From Halictus rubicundus (taxonomy: Eukaryota; Arthropoda; Insecta; Hymenoptera; Halictidae): 64,000 nucleotides of DNA. Shown piece by piece: positions 44,001-55,990 of this stretch (position 1 is its first letter; each line of letters opens with the position of its first letter). A program made the translations under genes and the position numbers. The notes under the pieces are model-generated. The model was given only the letters and a program-made list of their open reading frames with translations, was not told where the DNA came from and ran no database searches. The DNA lies in the NCBI RefSeq assembly GCF_050948215.1, contig NW_027488782.1, forward strand, positions 124,001 to 188,000. Direction: 5' to 3'.

Positions 44001-45149
44001 CGTCTTCTGTCCACTATTCTATACAATCCCCTATCCTATCCTCTATCGTCTCCTATCCTCTATCCTATAATATCATCTATCCTATCCTATCCTCTATCCT
44101 GTTCTATTCTCTATCCTATCCTCTATCCTATCCTATCCTCTATCGTATCCTATCTTCTATCCTAACCAATCCCCATCCTATTCTCTATCCTATAATATCC
44201 GCTATCCTATCCTATCCTCAATCCTATCCTATCCTCTATCCTATCCTATCCTCAATCCTATCCTATCCTCTATCCTATCCTATCCTCTATCCTATCCTAT
44301 CCACTATCCTATTCTATATTCTATCCGATCGTATCCGATCCTCTATCTTATCCTATCCTCTATCCTATCCTATCCTCATTCCTATCCTATCCTCTATCAT
44401 ATCCTATCCTCTATCCTATCCTATCCTCATTCCTATCCTATCCTCTATCATATCCTATCCTCTATCCTATTCTATACTCTACCCTGTCCTATCCGCTATC
44501 CTATCCTATCCTCTATCCTATCCTACCCTCTATCCTAACCTATCCTCTATCCTATCATATCCTCTATCCTATCCTATCCTCTATCCTATCCTATCCTCTA
44601 TCCTATCCTATCCTATCCTCTATCCTATCCTATTCTCTATCCTATCATATCCTCTATCCTATCCTATCCTCTATCCTATCCTATCCTCTATCCTATCCTC
44701 TATCCTATCCTCTATCCTATCCTCTATCCTATCCTATCCTCTATCCTATCCTATCCTCCATCCTATTCTATATTCTATCCGATCCTATCCGATCCTCTAT
44801 CTTATCCTATCCTCTATCCTATCCTATCCTCTATCCTATCCTATCCTCTGTCCTATCCACTATCGTATCCTATCCTCTATCCTATCCAATCCTATATCCT
44901 ATCCTCTATACACTCCAATCCTCTATCCTATCCTATCCTCTCTCCTATCCACTATCGTATCCTATCCTCTATCCTATCCTATCCTCTATCCTATCCCATC
45001 CTCTATCCTATCCTATCCTCTATCCTATCCTATCCTCTATCCTATCCTATCCTCTATCCTATCCTATCCTCTATCCTATCCTCTCCTCTATCCTATCCTA
45101 TCCTCCATCCTATCCTATCCTCTATCCTATCCTATCCTATCCTCTATCC

Positions 45150-46050
45150 TATCCTCTATCCTATCCTATCCTCTATCCTATCCTATTTTCTATCCTATCC
45201 TATCCTCCATCCTATCCAATCCTATATCCTATCCTATCCGCTATCCTATCCTATCCGCTATCCTATCCTATCCTCTATCCTATCCTATCCTCTATCCTAT
45301 CCTATCCTCTATCCTATCCAATCCTCTATCCTATCCAATCCTCTATCCTATCCCCTATCCTATCCTCTATCCTATCCTCTATCCTATCCTCTATCCTATC
45401 CTATCCTCAATCCTATCCTATCCTCTATCCTATATTATCCACTATCCTATCCTCTATCCTATCCTATCCTCAATCCTATCCTATCCTCTATCCTATATTA
45501 TCCACTATCCTATCCTGTTCTCTAACCTATCGTATCAACTATTCTATCCATTCCCCTATCCTATCCTCTATTCTATCCTCCACCCTATCCTCTATCCTAT
45601 ACTATCCTCTATCCTATCCTATCCTCTATCCTATCCTATCCTATCCTCTATCCTATCCTATCCTATCCTCTATCCTATCCTATCCTCTATCCTATCCTAT
45701 CCTCTATCCTATCCTATCCTCTGTCCTATCCTATCCTCTATAATATCCTATCCTCTGTCCTATCCTATCCTCTATAATATCCTATCATCTATCCTATCCT
45801 ATCCTCTATCCTATCCTATCCTCTATCCTATCCTCTCCTCTATCCTATCCTATCCTCCATCCTATCCTATCCTCTATCCTATCCTATCCTCTATCCTATC
45901 CTATCCTATCCAATCCTCTATCCTATCCTCTATCCTATCCTATCCTCTATCGTATCCTATTTTCTATCCTATCCTATCCTCCATCCTATCCAATCCTATA
46001 TCCTATCCTATCCGCTATCCTATCCTAGCCTCTATCCTATCCTATCCTCT
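45150..46050 (+). repeat. Segment repeated at 48,716-49,616
   Basis: TATTTT (45185 to 48751), GTTCTCTAACC (45517 to 49084) and CTCCACCC (near 45,580 to 49,147) are 3,566-3,567 bp apart. Between them lie plain 17-mers, CCAATCC and CTCAATCC variants in the same order. Confidence 0.83.
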
Positions 46051-46629
46051 ATCCTATCCTATCCTCTATCCTATCCAATCCTCTATCCTATCCAATCCTC
46101 TATCCTATCCCCTATACTATCCTCTATCCTATCCTCTATCCTATCCTCTATCCTATCCTATCCTCAATCCTATCCTATCCTCTATCCTATATTATCCACT
46201 ATCCTATCCTCTATCCTATTCTATCCTCAATCCTATCCTATCCTCTATCCTATATTATCCACTATCCTATCCCGATCTCTAACCTATCGTATCAACTATT
46301 CTATCCATTCCCCTGTCCTATCCTCTATTCTATCCTCCACCCTATCCTCTATCCTATACTATCCTCATTCCTATCCTATCCTCTATCCTATCCTATCCTC
46401 TATCCTATCCTATCCTCTATCCTATCCTATAATCTATCCTATCCTATCCTCTATCCTATACTATCATCTGTCCTATCCTATCCTCTATAATATCCTATCC
46501 TCTATACTATCCTATCCTCTATCCAATCCTATCCTCTATCCTATCATATCCTCTATCCTATCCTATCCTGTATCCTATCCTATCCTCTATCCTATCCTCT
46601 ATCCTATCCTCTCCTCTATCCTATCCTGT

Positions 46630-48100
46630 CCTCTATCCTATCCTATCCTCTATCCTATCCTATCCTGTATCCAATCCAATCCTATGTCCTATCCTATCCG
46701 CTATCCTGTCCTATTCTCTATCCTATAATATCCCCTATCCTATCCAATCCACTATCCTATCCTCTATCCTATCCTATCCTCTATCCTATCCAATCCTCTA
46801 TCCTATCCCCTATCCTATCCTCTATCCTATCCTCTATCCTATCCTATCCTCAATCCTATCCTATCCTCTATCCTATATTATCCACTATCCTATCCTGGTC
46901 TCTAACCTATCGTATCAACTATTCTATCCATTCCCCTATCCTATCCTCTATCCTATCCAATCTTCTATAATATCCTATCCTCTATTCTATCCTATCCTCT
47001 ATCCTATCCTATCCTCTATCCTATCCTATCCTCTATCCTATCCTATCCTCTATCCTATCCTATCCTCTATCCTATCCTATCCTCTATCCTATCCTATCCT
47101 CTATCCTAGCCTATCCTCTATCCTATCCAATCCTATATCCTATTCCATCCGCTATCCTATCCTATCCTCTATCCTATCCTATCCTCTATCCTATCCTATC
47201 CTCTATCCTATCCAATCCTCTATCCTATCCTCAATCCTATCCTATCCTCTATACTATCCTATCCTCTATCCTATCCTCTATCCTATCCTATCCTCTATCC
47301 TATCCTATCCTCTATCCTATCCTATCCTCTATCCTATCCTATCCTCATTCCTATCCTATCCTCTATCCTATCCTATCCTCTGTCCTATCCACTATCGTAT
47401 CCTATCCTCTATTATATCCAATCCTATATCCTATCCTCTATACACTCCAATCCTCTATCCTATCCAATCCTATATCCTATCCTCTATACACTCCAATCCT
47501 CTATCCTATCCAATCCTATATCCTATCCTCTATACACTCCAATCCTCTATCCTATCCAATCCTATATCCTATCCTATCCTCCATCCTATCCTATCCTCTA
47601 TCCTATCCTATCCTCTATCCTATCCTATCCTCCATCCTATCCAATCCTATATCCTATCCTATCCGCTATCCTATCCTATCCTCTATCCTATCCTATCCTC
47701 TATCCTATCCTATCCTCTATCCTATCCAATCCTCTATCCTATCCTATCCTCTATCCTATCCTATCCTCTATCCTATCCTATCCTCTATCCTATCCTATCC
47801 TCTATCCTAGCCTATCCTCTATCCTATCCTATCCTCATTCCTATCCTATCCTCTATCCTATCCTATCCTCTGTCCTATCCACTATCGTATCCTATCCTCT
47901 ATCCTATCCAATCCTATATCCTATCCTCTATACACTAAAATCCTCTATCCTATCCAATCCTATATACTATCCTCTATACACTCCAATCCTCTATCCTATC
48001 CTATCCTCTCTCCTATCCACTATCGTATCCTCTCCTCTATCCTATCCAATCCTATATCCTATCCTCTATACACTCCAATCCTCTATCCTATCCTATCGTC
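46630..48100 (+). repeat. Segment related to 53,870-55,320
   Basis: GGTCTCTAACC (46897 to 54135, 7,238 bp) and ATTATATCCA (47411 to 54632, 7,221 bp) differ in offset by exactly 17 bp, one repeat unit. CTGTATCCAATCC, CTATGTCC, CTAGCC and CCCATCCGC keep the same order. Near 47,460-47,560 the CCAATCCTATATCC plus ATACACTCC motif occurs three times in a row, against twice in the right-hand copies. Confidence 0.83.
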
Positions 48101-48715
48101 TATCCAATCCTATCCTCTATCCTATCCTATCCTCTATCCTATCCTATCCTCTATCCTATCCTATCCTCTATTCTACCCTCTCCTCTATCCTATCCTATCC
48201 TCCATCCTATCCTATCCTCTATCCTATCCTATCGTCTATCCTATCCTATCCTCCATCCTATCCAATCCTATATCCTATCCTATCCGCTATCATATCCTAT
48301 CCTCTATCCTATCCTATCCGCTATCCTATCCAATCCTCTATCCTATCCCCTATCCTATCCTCTACCCTATCCTCTATCCTATCCTCTATCCTATCCTATC
48401 CTCAATCCTATCCTATCCTCTATCCTATATTATCCACTATCCTATCCTGTTCTCTAACCTATCGTATCAACTATTCTATCCATTCCCCTATCCTATCCTC
48501 TATTCTATCCTCTACCCTATCCTCTATCCTATCCTATCCTCTATCCTTTCCAATTCTCTATCCTATCCTCTATCCTATCCTATCCTCTATCCTATCATAT
48601 CCTCTATCCTATCCTATCCTCTATCCTATCCTATCCTCTATCCTATCCTATCCTATCCTCTATCCTATCCTATCCTCTATCCTATCCTATCCTCTATCCT
48701 ATCCTATCCTCTATC

Positions 48716-49616
48716 CTATCCTCTATCCTATCCTATCCTCTATCCTATCCTATTTTCTATCCTATCCTGTCCTCCATCCTATCCAATCCTATATCCTATC
48801 CTATCCGCTATCCTATCCTATCCGCTATCCTATCCTATCCTCTATCCTATCCTATCCTCTATCCTATCCTATCCTCTATCCTATCCAATCCTCTATCCTA
48901 TCCAATCCTCTATCCTATCCCCTATCCTATCCTCTATCCTATCCTCTATCCTATCCTCTATCCTATCCTATCCTCAATCCTATCCTATCCTCTATCCTAT
49001 ATTATCCACTATCCTATCCTCTATCCTATCCTATCCTCAATCCTATCCTATCCTCTATCCTATATTATCCACTATCCTATCCTGTTCTCTAACCTATCGT
49101 ATCAACTATTCTATCCATTCCCCTATCCTATCCTCTATTCTATCCTCCACCCTATCCTCTATCCTATACTATCCTCTATCCTATCCTATCCTCTATCCTA
49201 TCCTATCCTATCCTCTATCCTATCCTATCCTATCCTATCCTCTATCCTATCCTATCCTCTGTCCTATCCTATCCTCTATAATATCCTATCCTCTGTCCTA
49301 TCCTATCCTGTATAATATCCTATCCTCTATCCTATCCTATCCTCTATCCTATCCTATCCTCTATCCTATCCTCTCCTCTATCCTATCCTATCCTCCATCC
49401 TATCCTATCCTCTATCCTATCCTATCCTCTATCCTATCCTATCCTATCCTATCCTCTATCCTATCCTCTATCCTATCCTATCCTCTATCGTATCCTATTT
49501 TCTATCCTATCCTATCCTCATTCCTATCCTATCCTCTATCCTATCCTATCCGCTATCCTATCCTATCCGCTATCCTATCCTATCCTCTATCCTATCCTAT
49601 CCTCTATCCTATCCTA
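48716..49616 (+). repeat. Second copy of 45,150-46,050
   Basis: Offset 3,566-3,567 bp from the first copy. One CTATAATATCC has changed to CTGTATAATATCC near 49,310. Confidence 0.82.
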
Positions 49617-50619
49617 TCCTCTATCCTATCCAATCCTCTATCCTATCCAATCCTCTATCCTATCCCCTATCCTATCCTCTATCCTATCCTCTATCCTATC
49701 CTCTATCCTATCCTATCCTATCCTCCATCCTATCCTATCCTCTATCCTATCCTATCCTCTATCCTATCCTATCCTCCATCCTATCCAATCCTATATCCTA
49801 ACCTATCCGCTATCCTATCCTATCCTCTATCCTATCCTATCCTCTATCCTATCCTATCCTCTATCCTATCCAATCCTCTATCCTATCCTATCCTCTATCC
49901 TATCCTATCCTCTATCCTATCCTATCCTCTATCCTATCCTATCCTCTATCCTAGCCTATCCTCTATCCTATCCTATCCTCATTCCTATCCTATCCTATAT
50001 CCTATCCTATCCTCTGTCCTATCCACTATCGTATCCTATCCTCTATACTATCCAATCCTATATCCTATCCTCTATACACTAAAATCCTCTATCCTATCCA
50101 ATCCTATATACTATCCTCTATACACTCCAATCCTCTATCCTATCCTATCCTCTCTCCTATCCACTATCGTATCCTCTCCTCTATCCTATCCAATCCTATA
50201 TCCTATCCTCTATACACTCCAATCCTCTATCCTATCCTATCCTCTATCCAATCCTATCCTCTATCCTATCCTATCCTCTATCCTATCCTATCCTCTATCC
50301 TATCCTATCCTCTATCCTACCCTCTCCTCTATCCTATCCTATCCTCCATCCTATCCTATCCTCTATCCTATCCTATCGTCTATCCTATCCTATCCTATCC
50401 GCTATCCTATCCTATCCTCTATCCTATCCTACCCTCTATCCTATCCTATCCTCTATCCTATCATATCCTCTATCCTATCCTATCCTCTATCCTATCCTAT
50501 CCTCTATCCTATCCTATCCTATCCTCTATCCTATCCTATCCTCTATCCTATCCTATCCTCTATCCTATCCTATCCTCTATCCTATCCTCTATCCTATCCT
50601 ATCCTCTATCATATCCTAT

Positions 50620-52240
50620 CCTCTATCCTATCCTATCCTCTATCGTATCCTATTTTCTATCCTATCCTATCCTCCATCCTATCCAATCCTATATCCTATC
50701 CTATCCGCTATCCTATCCTAGCCTCTATCCTATCCTATCCTCTATCCTATCCTATCCTCTATCCTATCCAATCCTCTATCCTATCCAATCCTCTATCCTA
50801 TCCCCTATCCTATCCTCTATCCTATCCTCTATCCTATCCTATCCTCAATCCTATCCTATCCTCTATCCTATATTATCCACTATCCTATCCTCTATCCTAT
50901 CCTATCCTCAATCCTATCCTATCCTCTATCCTATATTATCCACTATCCTATCCTGTTCTCTAACCTATCGTATCAACTATTCTATCCATTCCCCTGTCCT
51001 ATCCTCTATTCTATCCTCCACCCTATCCTCTATCCTATACTATCCTCATTCCTATCCTATCCTCTATCCTATCCTATCCTCTATCCTATCCTATCCTCTA
51101 TCCTATCCTATCCTCTATCCTATCCTATCCTCTATCCTATACTATCATCTGTCCTATCCTATCCTCTATAATATCCTATCCTCTATACTATCCTATCCTC
51201 TATCCAATCCTATCCTCTATCCTATCATATCCTCTATCCTATCCTATCCTCTATCCTATCCTATCCTCTATCCTATCCTCTATCCTATCCTCTCCTCTAT
51301 CCTATCCTATCCTCCATCCTATCCTATCCCCTATCCTATCCTATCCTCTATCCTATCCTATCCTATCCTCTATCCTATCCTATCCTATCCTCTATCCTAT
51401 CCTATCCTCATTCCTATCCTATCCTCTATCCTATCATATCCTCTATTATATCCCATTCTCTATCCTATCAACTATCGTATCCTATTCTCAATCCTATCCA
51501 ATCCTATTTCCCTTCCTATATAAAATCAAATCCTCTATCCTATCCTGTCCTCTATCCTATCCTATCCTCTATCCTATCCTATCCTGTATCCAATCCAATC
51601 CTATGTCCTATCCTATCCGCTATCCTGTCCTATTCTCTATCCTATAATATCCCCTATCCTATCCAATCCACTATCCTATCCTCTATCCTATCCTATCCTC
51701 TATCCTATCCAATCCTCTATCCTATCCCCTATCCTATCCTCTATCCTATCCTCTATCCTATCCTATCCTCAATCCTATCCTATCCTCTATCCTATATTAT
51801 CCACTATCCTATCCTGGTCTCTAACCTATCGTATCAACTATTCTATCCATTCCCCTATCCTATCATCTGTCCTATCCTATCCTCTATAATATCCTATCCT
51901 CTATACTATCCTATCCTCTATCCAATCCTATCCTCTATCCTATCATATCCTCTATCCTATCCTATCCTCTATCCTATCCTATCCTCTATCCTATCCTCTA
52001 TCCTATCCTCTCCTCTATCCTATCCTATCCTCCATCCTATCCTATCCTATCCTCTATCCTATCCTATCCTATCCTCTATCCTATCCTATCCTCTATCCTA
52101 TCCTATCCTCTATCCTATCCTATCCTCTATCCTATCCTATCCTCTATCCTATCCTCTCCTCTATCCTATCCTATCCTCCATCCTATCCTATCCTCTATCC
52201 TATCCTATCCTCTATCCTATCCTATCCTATCCTATCCTCT
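50620..52240 (+). repeat. 1.6-kb tandem unit, copy 1
   Basis: GTTCTCTAACC (50955 to 52595) and CCCCTGTCC (50996 to 52636) are 1,640 bp apart. TTTCCCTTCC (51507 to 53108) and GGTCTCTAACC (51816 to 53417) are 1,601 bp apart. The 39 bp change equals one 17-mer plus one 22-mer lost in copy 2. Confidence 0.87.
51493..51536 (+). repeat. A-rich island with TATATAAAATC, copy 1
   Basis: CCAATCCTATTTCCC then TTCCTATATAAAATCAAATCC (51,517-51,525 reads TATATAAAA) departs more from the pentamer than anything else I saw. It is the only site with TTTCCCTTCC. Copies lie at 53108, 53826 and 56484 (start of TTTCCC), moved along with the 1,601, 718 and 2,658 bp units. The TATA-like string is seen directly; promoter activity is not shown. 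Confidence 0.85.
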
Positions 52241-53330
52241 ATCCTATCCTCTATCCTATCCTATCCTCTATCGTATCCTATTTTATATCCTATCCTATCC
52301 TCCATCCTATCCAATCCTATATCCTATCCTATCCGCTATCCTATCCTAGCCTCTATCCTATCCTATCCTCTATCCTATCCTATCCTCTATCCTATCCAAT
52401 CCTCTATCCTATCCAATCGTCTATCCTATCCCCTATCCTATCCTCTATCCTATCCTCTATCCTATCCTCTATCCTATCCTATCCTCAATCCTATCCTATC
52501 CTCTATCCTATATTATCCACTATCCTATCCTCTATCCTATCCTATCCTCAATCCTATCCTATCCTCTATCCTATATTATCCACTATCCTATCCTGTTCTC
52601 TAACCTATCGTATCAACTATTCTATCCATTCCCCTGTCCTATCCTCTATTCTATCCTCCACCCTATCCTCTATCCTATACTATCCTCATTCCTATCCTAT
52701 CCTCTATCCTATCCTATCCTCTATCCTATCCTATCCTCTATCCTATCCTATCCTCTATCCTATCCTATCCTCTATCCTATACTATCATCTGTCCTATCCT
52801 ATCCTCTATACTATCCTATCCTCTATCCAATCCTATCCTCTATCCTATCATATCCTCTATCCTATCCTATCCTCTATCCTATCCTATCCTCTATCCTATC
52901 CTCTATCCTATCCTCTCCTTTTTCCTATCCTATCCTCCATCCTATCCTATCCCCTATCCTATCCTATCCTCTATCCTATCCTATCCTATCCTCTATCCTA
53001 TCCTATCCTCATTCCTATCCTATCCTCTATCCTATCATATCCTCTATTATATCCCATTCTCTATCCTATCAACTATCGTATCCTATTCTCAATCCTATCC
53101 AATCCTATTTCCCTTCCTATATAAAATCAAATCCTCTATCCTATCCTGTCCTCTATCCTATCCTATCCTCTATCCTATCCTATCCTGTATCCAATCCAAT
53201 CCTATGTCCTATCCTATCCCCTATCCTGTCCTATTCTCTATCCTATAATATCCCCTATCCTATCCAATCCACTATCCTATCCTCTATCCTATCCTATCCT
53301 CTATCCTATCCAATCCTCTATCCTATCCCC
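52241..53330 (+). repeat. 1.6-kb tandem unit, copy 2
   Basis: Repeats copy 1, with CCTATTTTATATCC instead of CCTATTTTCTATCC near 52,279 and CTCCTTTTTCC near 52,916. It merges into the following 2.67-kb unit, with which it shares the TTTCCCTTCC site 718 bp further on (53108 to 53826). Confidence 0.83.
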
Positions 53331-53332
53331 TA

Positions 53333-55990
53333 TCCTATCCTCTATCCTATCCTCTATCCTATCCTATCCTCAATCCTATCCTATCCTCTATCCTATATTA
53401 TCCACTATCCTATCCTGGTCTCTAACCTATCGTATCAACTATTCTATCCATTCCCCTATCCTATCATCTGTCCTATCCTATCCTCTATAATATCCTATCC
53501 TCTATACTATCCTATCCTCTATCCAATCCTATCCTCTATCCTATCATATCCTCTATCCTATCCTATCCTCTATCCTATCCTATCCTCTATCCTATCCTCT
53601 ATCCTATCCTCTCCTCTATCCTATCCTATCCTCCATCCTATCCTATCCCCTATCCTATCCTATCCTCTATCCTATCCTATCCTATCCTCTATCCTATCCT
53701 ATCCTATCCTCTATCCTATCCTATCCTCATTCCTATCCTATCCTCTATCCTATCATATCCTCTATTATATCCCATTCTCTATCCTATCAACTATCGTATC
53801 CTATTCTCAATCCTATCCAATCCTATTTCCCTTCCTATATAAAATCAAATCCTCTATCCTATCCTGTCCTCTATCCTATCCTATCCTCTATCCTATCCTA
53901 TCCTGTATCCAATCCAATCCTATGTCCTATCCTATCCGCTATCCTGTCCTATTCTCTATCCTATAATATCCCCTATCCTATCCAATCCACTATCCTATCC
54001 TCTATCCTATCCTATCCTCTATCTTATCCAATCCTCTATCCTATCCCCTATCCTATCCTCTATCCTATACTCTATCCTATCCTATCCTCAATCCTATCCT
54101 ATCCTCTATCCTATATTATCCACTATCCTATCCTGGTCTCTAACCTATCGTATCAACTATTCTATCCATTCCCCTATCCTATCCTCTATCCTATCCAATC
54201 TTCTATAATATCCTATCCTCTATTCTATCCTATCCTCTATCCTATCCTATCCTCTATCCTATCCTATCCTCTATCCTATCCTATCCTCTATCCTATCCTA
54301 TCCTCTATCCTATCCTATCCTCTATCCTATCCTATCCTCTATCCTAGCCTATCCTCTATCCTATCCAATCCTATATCCTATCCCATCCGCTATCCTATCC
54401 TATCCTCTATCCTATCCTATCCTCTATCCTATCCTATCCTCTATCCTATCCAATCCTCTATCCTATCCTCAATCCTATCCTATCCTCTATCCTATCCTAT
54501 CCTCTATCCTATCCTCTATCCTATCCTATCCTCTATCCTATCCTATCCTCTATCCTATCCTATCCTCATTCCTATCCTATCCTCTATCCTATCCTATCCT
54601 CTGTCCTATCCACTATCGTATCCTATCCTCTATTATATCCAATCCTATATCCTATCCTCTATACACTCCAATCCTCTATCCTATCCAATCCTATATCCTA
54701 TCCTCTATACACTCCAATCCTCTATCCTATCCAATCCTATATCCTATCCTATCCTCCATCCTATCCTATCCTCTATCCTATCCTATCATCTATCCTATCC
54801 TATCCTCCATCCTATCCAATCCTATATCCTATCCTATCCGCTATCCTATCCTATCCTCTATCCTATCCTATCCTCTATCCTATCCTCTATCCTATCCAAT
54901 CCTCTATCCTATCCTATCCTCTATCCTATCCTATCCTCTATCCTATCCTATCCTCTATCCTATCCTATCCTCTATCCTAGCCTATCCTCTATCCTATCCT
55001 ATCCTCATTCCTATCCTATCCTCTATCCTATCCTATCCTCTGTCCTATCCACTATCGTATCCTATCCTCTATCCTATCCAATCCTATATCCTATCCTCTA
55101 TACACTAAAATCCTCTATCCTATCCAATCCTATATACTATCCTCTATACACTCTAATCCTCTATCCTATCCTATCCTCTCTCCTATCCACTATCGTATCC
55201 TCTCCTCTATCCTATCCAATCCTATATCCTATCCTCTATACACTCCAATCCTCTATCCTATCCTATCCTCTATCCAATCCTATCCTCTATCCTATCCTAT
55301 ACTCTATCCTATCCTATCCTCTATCCTACCCTCTCCTCTATCCTATCCTATCCTCTATCCTATCCTATCCTCTATCCTATCCTATCCTCTATCCTATCCT
55401 ATCCTCTATCCTAGCCTATCCTCTATCCTATCCAATCCTATATCCTATCCCATCCGCTATCCTATCCTATCCTCTATCCTATCCTATCCTCTATCCTATC
55501 CTATCCTCTATCCTATCCAATCCTCTATCCTATCCTCAATCCTATCCTATCCTCTATCCTATCCTATCCTCTATCCTATCCTCTATCCTATCCTATCCTC
55601 TATCCTATCCTATCCTCTATCCTATCCTATCCTCTATCCTATCCTATCCTCTATCCTATCCTATCCTCATTCCTATCCTATCCTCTATCCTATCCTATCC
55701 TCTGTCCTATCCACTATCGTATCCTATCCTCTATTATATCCAATCCTATATCCTATCCTCTATACACTCCAATCCTCTATCCTATCCAATCCTATATCCT
55801 ATCCTCTATACACTCCAATCCTCTATCCTATCCAATCCTATATCCTATCCTATCCTCCATCCTATCCTATCCTCTATCCTATCCTATCATCTATCCTATC
55901 CTATCCTCCATCCTATCCAATCCTATATCCTATCCTATCCGCTATCCTATCCTATCCTCTATCCTATCCTATCCTCTATCCTATCCTCTA
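53333..55990 (+). repeat. 2.67-kb tandem unit, copy 1
   Basis: Matches 55,991-58,665. GGTCTCTAACC (53417 to 56075; 54135 to 56793) and TTTCCCTTCC (53826 to 56484) are 2,658 bp apart. ATTATATCCA (54632 to 57307; 55733 to 58408) and TACACTAAAATCC (55101 to 57776) are 2,675 bp apart. The 17 bp change is one extra repeat unit in copy 2. Copy 1 ends where CCGCTATCC and plain repeat give way to CTCAATCC. Confidence 0.92.
54632..55732 (+). repeat. 1,101-bp unit nested in the 2.67-kb unit
   Basis: ATTATATCCA at 54632 and 55733 is 1,101 bp apart. The same distance occurs at 57307 and 58408, and TACACTAAAATCC at 57776 and 58877 is also 1,101 apart. The 1,101 bp tandem therefore existed before the 2.67 kb unit was doubled. 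Confidence 0.9.

Larger units (their letters stand above)
38400..44740 (+). repeat. Block B: subfamily with GATCGTATCCG marker
   Basis: The marker GATCGTATCCG (an A/T-to-G change in the CCGATCCTATCCG site) is seen at 39745, 41547, 43046, 43755 and 44327, with a TCTGATCGTATCCG variant at 39534. TTTCCCATTCTC is absent. Only two cassette starts remain: a diverged GTCTCCCGTCC near 40,373 and GTCTTCTG at 44002. The region also has the longest pure pentamer runs and more ATG-creating C-to-G changes (39,045; 41,439; 43,824) than block A. Confidence 0.75.
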
